Assembly (NCBI RefSeq): GCF_014192715.1
Contig: NZ_JACHYH010000011.1
Coordinates: 17,865 to 81,864, forward strand
Direction of reading: 5' to 3'
From: Luteibacter sp. Sphag1AF
GTDB taxonomy: Bacteria > Pseudomonadota > Gammaproteobacteria > Xanthomonadales > Rhodanobacteraceae
DNA: 64,000 nucleotides
Shown here: piece after piece, positions 59,001 to 64,000 of the stretch
Numbering within the stretch: position 1 is the stretch's first letter
Layout of the letters: every line of letters begins with the position of its first letter
The notes under the pieces: model-generated
Told to the model about the DNA's origin: nothing
The model's database searches: none
Seen by the model: the letters and a program-made list of their open reading frames with translations, nothing else
Position numbers and translations under genes: made by a program

Positions 59001-59867
59001 TCAGTCTGGCCGGATGCGGATCAGGCCTTCCTGCGCGGTGGACGCCACCAGGCGACCGTCGCGCGTGTAGATCATGCCGCGTGCCAGGCCACGCGCACCC
59101 TGCGTGGTGGGGCTGTCGAACGAATACAGCAGCCACTCGTCGATGCGGAACGGACGGTGGAACCACAGCGCGTGATCCAGGCTGGCCATCTGCATGTTGC
59201 GGCTGAGGTAGGAGATGCCGTGCGGCAGCGTGGCCGTGCCGATGAGGTGGAAGTCCGATGCGTACGCAAGCAGCGCACGATGCAGGGCCTGCGCGTCGTT
59301 GATGGGCGCGGTCAGCCGGAACCAGATGTGCTGATATGGCGGACGCTTGGCCGGGTTCATTTCATCGCGCGGCCACACGTGGCGAAACTCGAACGGACCA
59401 TCAATGCCAAGCCAGCGCTGCATTTTTTCCGGCAGCGCAGCGAGCTTTTCCGCCGACAGCGGATGCATCGGCTCGATGTCTTCCGGAGCGGGCACTTCGG
59501 GCATGGACAACTGGTGCTCGAAACCCTGTTCGGGCTCCTGAAACGACACCGATCCGTTGAGGATGGGCTGGCCGTGCTGGATGGCCACCACGCGGCGTGC
59601 CGAGAACGTGCCGCCGTCGCGTGTTCGTTCCACGCTGTAGACGATGGGGGCGTTGATGTCGCCTGCGCGCAGGAAATAGGCGTGCAGCGAATGCGCTTCG
59701 CGTTTCGGGTCGACCGTGCGCTGCGCCGCCGAAAGTGCCTGGCCAAGCACCTGGCCTCCGAACACGTAGCGTGTGCCGATGTCCCGGCTCTGACCCCGGA
59801 AGAGATTGTCTTCCAGTCGTTCCAGTTCGAGCAGGTCGACGAGTTCGGCGACGTGGTTGTCCGACAT
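59001..59867 (-). CDS. tesB: Acyl-CoA thioesterase II
   Basis: Hydrolyses medium- and long-chain acyl-CoA; 288 residues with the double hot-dog fold. Signatures: LEDNLFRGQSRDIGTRYVFG, GGQVLGQALSAAQRTV, HSLHAYFLRAGD, MASLDHALWFHRPFRIDEWL (20 residues) and GRLVASTAQEGLIR. The catalytic Asp is in SLDHALWFH. Followed on the same strand by the LysR gene. Confidence 0.95.
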   Translation of the reverse strand: MSDNHVAELVDLLELERLEDNLFRGQSRDIGTRYVFGGQVLGQALSAAQRTVDPKREAHSLHAYFLRAGDINAPIVYSVERTRDGGTFSARRVVAIQHGQPILNGSVSFQEPEQGFEHQLSMPEVPAPEDIEPMHPLSAEKLAALPEKMQRWLGIDGPFEFRHVWPRDEMNPAKRPPYQHIWFRLTAPINDAQALHRALLAYASDFHLIGTATLPHGISYLSRNMQMASLDHALWFHRPFRIDEWLLYSFDSPTTQGARGLARGMIYTRDGRLVASTAQEGLIRIRPD

Positions 59868-59921
59868 GCGTATAGCCCTTGAAAGCAGATGCGTTGGAAG
59901 GGGTCTGGAGTATAGCGGCAG

Positions 59922-60479
59922 CTAAGGGGCGGCCCACCGTTTCAGTGGCACGCGTTTCGTGACGGCGTCCCACGGGAACATCGGGCCCGGATCGCGCTTG
60001 CGAGGCACGCTCTGTGAAGGATCGTCGCTGGCGGGCACCACGGCCAGATCCAGGTCTTCATGGCCTGCAATCAGCTTCAACGAGGGGAAGCGCTCACGCA
60101 GGATGGCCAGCAGGTCGCACAACGCGTCGATCTGCGCGGCGGGATAGGGCTCGGTCATTACCTGGTTGTCCGAACGGAACCACTCGGGGAAACGGCCGGT
60201 GTTGACCAGTTCGATGCCGATGGAGCGCGGGTTGAAGCCGCGCGTATGGTTGGCCACGCGCAGCGGATCGACATAGCACAGCAGCGTGCCGTCGCGATCC
60301 ACGTAGTAATGGCCGCTGTTGCCCACGCCGCTGTCGTAGAGCGCCTTTTCACCGTATTCCCGCGCCGTGGCCAGGTCGGGCAGTTCGGTGCAGTGGATGA
60401 CGACCAGATCCACCTGTTCAGGCAGGCGTACGGGCAGCAGGGATTCGTAGGGCAGGGGACAGGCGTGAATGTCGTTCAT
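59922..60479 (-). CDS. AmpD-like N-acetylmuramoyl-L-alanine amidase
   Basis: 185 residues, Amidase_2 fold. The zinc ligands are expected in DLVVIHCTELPDL and LIAGHEDLDLA, with YYVDRDGTLLCYVDP and RSIGIELVNTGRFPEWF between. There is no signal peptide, so it would act in the cytoplasm on anhydro-muropeptides, as AmpD does in cell-wall recycling. The ATG at 60479 was chosen because the upstream codons lie in a divergent spacer. Divergent from the hydrolase gene. Confidence 0.88.
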   Translation of the reverse strand: MNDIHACPLPYESLLPVRLPEQVDLVVIHCTELPDLATAREYGEKALYDSGVGNSGHYYVDRDGTLLCYVDPLRVANHTRGFNPRSIGIELVNTGRFPEWFRSDNQVMTEPYPAAQIDALCDLLAILRERFPSLKLIAGHEDLDLAVVPASDDPSQSVPRKRDPGPMFPWDAVTKRVPLKRWAAP

Positions 60480-60558
60480 GCGGGCCAGTTTCGCATGGCC
60501 GGGCGGGGAGGCGGCCGGGTTGCTACCATACGCAGTCATCAAGCGTACGGAGACCGCC

Positions 60559-61089
60559 ATGCGCGGCCACATCATTCTTTCCCATGGCTCGGACAGCGGC
60601 CCGGACGCGACCAAAGTCAGCGTGCTGGCCGCTGTCGCCGAATCGCTCGGCTGGACGACCGCCCGTCCCGACTATCGGGAAGACGACCACCTGGGCTACG
60701 CCGGCTGCATCGCGCCCCGCCTTGAGCGTCTGGGCGCGGCCATCGCGGCCTCGCCGACGCCTCCGGTGCTGGTGGGATCGAGCATGGGCGCGTTCGTCTC
60801 CGGCCTGGCCTCGCTGGATGCGCCGGTTGCCGGCGTGTTCCTGCTGGCGCTGCCGGCGTCCATTCCGGGTTACGCGCGTCCGTTTTCGGCCCGTCAGGGC
60901 GTACCGTCCTTCCTCATCCACGGCTATGCCGACGACGTGTGCCCGGCAGACGCCGCCATCGCCTATGCCCGCGGCGCCGGCATGCCCGCGCTGCTGCTCG
61001 ACGACGACCATCGTCTGAGCGCCACCTTGCCCCTCATTGAAACCCAGTTCCGCGTCTTTCTTGCGGCACTCTCTGGAGACACCGCATGA
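60559..61089 (+). CDS. Small alpha/beta hydrolase (YqiA/RBBP9-like)
   Basis: 176 residues, cytoplasmic. The nucleophile Ser is in VGSSMGAFVSG, the Asp in IHGYADDVCPADAA, and the His in LLDDDHRLSATL. The start ILSHGSDSGPDATKVS marks a small esterase family. Substrate unknown. GGAG lies just before the ATG at 60559. The stop overlaps the start of rlmKL (ATGA). Confidence 0.85.
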   Translation: MRGHIILSHGSDSGPDATKVSVLAAVAESLGWTTARPDYREDDHLGYAGCIAPRLERLGAAIAASPTPPVLVGSSMGAFVSGLASLDAPVAGVFLLALPASIPGYARPFSARQGVPSFLIHGYADDVCPADAAIAYARGAGMPALLLDDDHRLSATLPLIETQFRVFLAALSGDTA

Positions 61090-63236
61090 CCGCTTTTTTC
61101 GCCACGTGCCCCAAAGGCCTGGAATATCTGCTGCGCGACGAACTGGTGGCCCTGGGCGCCAGCGACGTCCGCGAGGCGCTGGCAGGCGTTTATTTTTCGG
61201 GCGAACTGGCGACCGCGTATCGCGCGTGCCTGTGGTCGCGACTGGCCAGCCGCATCCTCATGCCGCTGGCGGAATTTGAAGCGGGTGATCCGGAAGCGCT
61301 GTATGAAGGCGTGCAGTCCATCGACTGGTCCGAGCATCTTGCAGCCCATGGCACCGTCGCCGTGGATGCCGTCACCGCGCAGAGCAAGCTCACCCACAGC
61401 CAGTTCATCGCGCTGAAGGTGAAGGACGCCGTGGTCGATCAGTTCCGCGACCGCAGTGGCGCCCGTCCCGACGTGGACCCGCAGGAGCCGGACGTGCGCA
61501 TCAACCTGCGCCTGCGTCGCGATCGCGCCACGTTGTCGCTGGACCTGTCCGGCCTGCCGCTGCACCGTCGCGGCTGGCGTGAAGTGCAGGGCGAAGCACC
61601 GCTGAAGGAAAACCTCGCTGCCGCCATGCTGATGCGTGGCCAGTGGCCGGCCATCTACGCCGAAGGCGGCGCGCTGGTCGATCCCATGTGCGGCTCGGGC
61701 ACGCTGCTGATCGAAGGCGCGCTGATGGTTGCCGACGTTGCGCCCGGCCTGCGCCGCGAATACTTTGGTTTCCTGGGCTGGCTCAAGCACGACATCATCA
61801 CCTGGCGCAGCCTGTTCGACGAAGCGCGTGCGCGCGCGGACGAAGGCCTGCGCAATCTGCGCCCGGTGTTCTTCGGCAGCGACACCGATCCGAAAATGGT
61901 GCAGACGGCCAAGCTCAATGCCCAGGTGGCGGGCGTGTCCGGCTTCATGCACCTGGATCGCCGCGATGCCGCGCACATTGCGCCGCCGCCGGAAACCCCG
62001 CGCGGCCTGGTCATCACCAACCCGCCGTACGGCGAGCGCCTGGGCGACCGCGCCGAACTGCCGGTGCTGTACCGCGATTTCGGGCAGACGCTGCGTGACC
62101 GCTTCAAGGGCTGGCGCGCAGCCGTGCTCGCCGGTGACGAAGAGCTGGGTCGTGCGCTGCGCCTGCGCCCGGACAAACGTTACGCGTTGTACAACGGCGC
62201 GCTGGAAACGCCGCTGCTCACCTTTGAACTGAACACGCACGACGCACCGGCACGCGAACTGAAGCCGTTGTCCGAAGGCGCGCAGATGCTGCGCAACCGT
62301 CTTGAAAAGAACGTGCGTCACCTGCGCAAGCGCCTGACCCGCGAAGGCATCGAATGCTATCGCGCATACGATCAGGACCTGCCCGAATACGCCGCTGCCA
62401 TCGACGTCTACGGCGACTGGCTGCACATCCAGGAATACAAGGCACCCGACGATGTGCCCGTCGATGTGGCACGTACCCGCATGCGTGAAATCGCGCGCGT
62501 GGCCAGCGACGTGCTGGGCATCCCGCGCGACCGCGTGGCAGTAAAGACGCGCGAGCGCGGCAAGGGTGGTTCGAAGTACGGCCAGTTCGACCAGAAGGGC
62601 GAATTCATCGAGGTTGCCGAGGGTGGCCTGAAGTTCCTCGTGAACCTTACCGACTACCTCGACACCGGCCTGTTCATCGACCATCGCTTGGTGCGCGCGA
62701 AGATCCGGGAACTTGCCTCCGGCAAGCACTTCCTGAACCTGTTTGCCTATACCGCCACGGCCAGCGTGTACGCGGCAGCGGGCGGTGCGCGCGACACCAC
62801 CAGCGTCGATCTGTCGGCCACCTATCTGGACTGGGCGTCGAAAAACCTGGCATTGAACGACTTCACCGGCAGCCGCCATCGCCTTGTTCAGGAAGACGCG
62901 TTGGAGTTCATTCAGAAGCGCTCGATGATGTACGGCCTGATTTACGTCGATCCGCCGACCTTCTCCAACTCCAAGCGGGCTGACGATTTTGACGTTCAGC
63001 GCGATCACGTGAAGCTGCTGATGGCCTGCAAGGAGCGGCTGCTTCCGGATGGCATCATTGTTTTCTCAAACAATTTCCGCCGTTTCAAGCTTGATCACGA
63101 AGCGCTGGACCCCCATTTCTCTATTGAGAACTGGAGTGCCCCGAGCATCCCGTTCGACTTCACGCGACGGGCGGACATCCACGGGTGCTGGCTGTTGCGC
63201 CATCCCTATGTGAACCCGTGGGGCAAAAACCCTTAA
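61086..63236 (+). CDS. rlmL: 23S rRNA m2G2445/m7G2069 methyltransferase fusion
   Basis: 716 residues, combining RlmL and RlmK. The N-terminal THUMP domain (about 45-155) is followed by the RlmL methyltransferase with DPMCGSGTLLIEGA and the catalytic NPPYGERLGD. The C-terminal RlmK (about 400-716) has FLNLFAYTATASVYAAAGGA and VDPPTFSNSKR. Modifies guanines in the peptidyl-transferase region of the large subunit. In an operon with the upstream hydrolase gene. Confidence 0.96.
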   Translation: MTAFFATCPKGLEYLLRDELVALGASDVREALAGVYFSGELATAYRACLWSRLASRILMPLAEFEAGDPEALYEGVQSIDWSEHLAAHGTVAVDAVTAQSKLTHSQFIALKVKDAVVDQFRDRSGARPDVDPQEPDVRINLRLRRDRATLSLDLSGLPLHRRGWREVQGEAPLKENLAAAMLMRGQWPAIYAEGGALVDPMCGSGTLLIEGALMVADVAPGLRREYFGFLGWLKHDIITWRSLFDEARARADEGLRNLRPVFFGSDTDPKMVQTAKLNAQVAGVSGFMHLDRRDAAHIAPPPETPRGLVITNPPYGERLGDRAELPVLYRDFGQTLRDRFKGWRAAVLAGDEELGRALRLRPDKRYALYNGALETPLLTFELNTHDAPARELKPLSEGAQMLRNRLEKNVRHLRKRLTREGIECYRAYDQDLPEYAAAIDVYGDWLHIQEYKAPDDVPVDVARTRMREIARVASDVLGIPRDRVAVKTRERGKGGSKYGQFDQKGEFIEVAEGGLKFLVNLTDYLDTGLFIDHRLVRAKIRELASGKHFLNLFAYTATASVYAAAGGARDTTSVDLSATYLDWASKNLALNDFTGSRHRLVQEDALEFIQKRSMMYGLIYVDPPTFSNSKRADDFDVQRDHVKLLMACKERLLPDGIIVFSNNFRRFKLDHEALDPHFSIENWSAPSIPFDFTRRADIHGCWLLRHPYVNPWGKNP

Positions 63237-63292
63237 GTAGCTATTCAGTGCGCTGGCGCGACGCTAACACCACCAGCCGGAGGTCACCTCAA

Positions 63293-63721
63293 ATGAAACG
63301 TCAGTTCCTCAAATCCACCATCGCGCTTGCCGCCGCGGGCCTGATGGCTTTCGCACCCAGCGCCTTCGCGTGGGATCACGGCAGGGGCGGTGGTTGGGGC
63401 GGCGGTTACGGTGGTGGTTATCACGGTGGTTATTACCGCGGCGGTGGCGGCTACTATCGTGGCGGTGGCCATTACGACAGCGCAGGTCGCTGGATCGCAG
63501 GCGCCATCATTGCGGGCGCGGTGGTCGGCCTCGTTGCCAACGCAACGGCGCCGCGCACGGTGTATTACGACCAGCCGGTCGTTTACAGCCGCCCTGCAAC
63601 GGTCGTGTATGAACAGCCGGCACCGGTGGTTGTCGAACGTCGGGTGTATGAAACCCGCACCGTCGTCAACGATGGTTACACCACGCGCTATGTTCGCGAC
63701 GACGGTTACTACGGCAATTGA
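63293..63721 (+). CDS. Glycine-rich exported protein
   Basis: 142 residues. Signal peptide MKRQFLKSTIALAAAGLMAF...AFA fixes the ATG at 63293, after GGAGG. The next 50 residues are Gly/Tyr/His repeats of the GGGYYRGG kind, then a hydrophobic glycine-zipper-like segment (AGAIIAGAVVGLVANA) and a Tyr/Val/Arg-rich tail. Family not recognised; similar Gly-rich envelope proteins are common in proteobacteria and have no known function. Confidence 0.65.
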   Translation: MKRQFLKSTIALAAAGLMAFAPSAFAWDHGRGGGWGGGYGGGYHGGYYRGGGGYYRGGGHYDSAGRWIAGAIIAGAVVGLVANATAPRTVYYDQPVVYSRPATVVYEQPAPVVVERRVYETRTVVNDGYTTRYVRDDGYYGN

Positions 63722-63755
63722 TGCCTGAGCGTCACTGTTGAAGAAACGCCCTCTC

Positions 63756-63809
63756 TGAACTCTGACCCCCGGAAGTTGGACACCCGTCCAATCTCCGGGG
63801 GTTAGTTCA
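63756..63809. repeat. 54-bp imperfect palindrome after the Gly-rich protein gene
   Basis: Left arm TGAACTCTGACCCCCGGA then AGTTGGAC; right arm GTCCAATC then TCCGGGGGTTAGTTCA. CCCCCGGA/TCCGGGGG (63766-63773 and 63794-63801) and TTGGAC/GTCCAA pair perfectly. It may act as a transcription terminator, although the T-run (63820 on) is 18 bases further, or be a small mobile-element remnant. Confidence 0.6.
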
Positions 63810-63879
63810 TTGGGCCGGTCTTTTTTTGCATGTTCGCGGCGCGCATCTGTGTGGCGCTTCGCAGGTGCTGGCAACAGAG

Positions 63880-64000
63880 CTAGCGGCGCATTACCGGCCC
63901 GCGGTGTTCCATGGCCATCTGCTGCTGCATGACCAGGTCCCGTTCCATTGCCTGCTGCATGGCTATGTCGTCCATCTGTTGCACCCGTTCCATGCTTTCC
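63880..64000 (-). CDS. C-terminal end of a Met/Gln-rich protein (partial)
   Basis: Only the last 40 codons are in the window, ending at TAG (63880-63882). They read ESMERVQQMDDIAMQQAMER, then DLVMQQQMAMEHRGPVMRR. The strong Met/Gln repeat suggests a low-complexity or metal-binding tail. No family can be named; the 5' part lies to the right of the window. Confidence 0.55.
   Translation of the reverse strand, partial: ESMERVQQMDDIAMQQAMERDLVMQQQMAMEHRGPVMRR

Noticed and set aside
63756..63809. Intact insertion sequence
   Set aside because: No transposase frame on either side; only a palindrome is visible.

Overview
The window looks like a chromosomal segment of a GC-rich gammaproteobacterium of the order Xanthomonadales, most likely family Rhodanobacteraceae (Luteibacter/Dyella type). 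This rests on protein features and gene order: a THX-type small ribosomal protein, a FimV-like polar protein after asd, an asd-fimV-truA-trpF-trpB-trpA-accD block, RlmKL fusion, and densely packed ATGA-overlapping operons. It is inferred from memory of these families, not from a database search. Nearly everything is housekeeping sequence. I see no tRNA, rRNA, CRISPR array, prophage or intact insertion sequence.

Layout. 1-323: start of RNase T. 539-1906: OprP-type porin with terminator. 2277-4961: small exported protein, then a beta-carbonic anhydrase/SulP pair that probably handles bicarbonate. 4999-8900 (minus): nth, soluble rnfB, metG, DUF2147 protein. 9020-11360: Mrp/ApbC Fe-S carrier, dcd, lipoprotein. 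11664-13990: an accessory island with two paralogous 113-residue proteins, a HIT protein, a dienelactone hydrolase and a decayed copy of that hydrolase. 14183-16306: rimO and a DUF3025 protein. 16311-20891: divergent response regulator and a BvgS/EvgS-type hybrid kinase. 20888-24143 (minus): greB, membrane protein, HerA-like ATPase. 24242-28278: lytic transglycosylase, small protein, psd, prmB. 28297-38809: aroC, 2-hydroxyacid dehydrogenase, asd, coiled-coil protein, fimV, truA, trpF-trpB-trpA, accD. 38825-40499 (minus): glycosyltransferase and PAP2 phosphatase. 40653-42388: gltX and a small membrane protein. 42432-46576: a zinc homeostasis cluster (zur, ZnuD-like receptor, Zur box, MerC-domain protein, CDF exporter). 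46658-46825: THX. 46896-49302 (minus): FkbM methyltransferase and a TM/TPR-like protein. 49445-55081: a split histidine-utilisation locus, with hutI at the end of a GNAT-nitrilase/ClC operon and hutF divergent from it. 55188-60479: two transporters, LysR regulator, TesB, AmpD-like amidase. 60559-64000: hydrolase, rlmKL, Gly-rich exported protein, and the tail of a Met/Gln-rich protein.

The most interesting structure is an inverted duplication at 11.66-13.99 kb. A divergent gene pair (dienelactone hydrolase and a 113-residue protein of unknown function) exists in two mirror-image copies, including the intergenic region. In one copy the hydrolase has decayed to a start-less, frameshifted stub while its 113-residue partner stays intact. 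The second strong point is the zinc cluster: a palindromic Zur-type operator sits between the receptor and the MerC/CDF export genes, so one site could control uptake and efflux in opposite directions.
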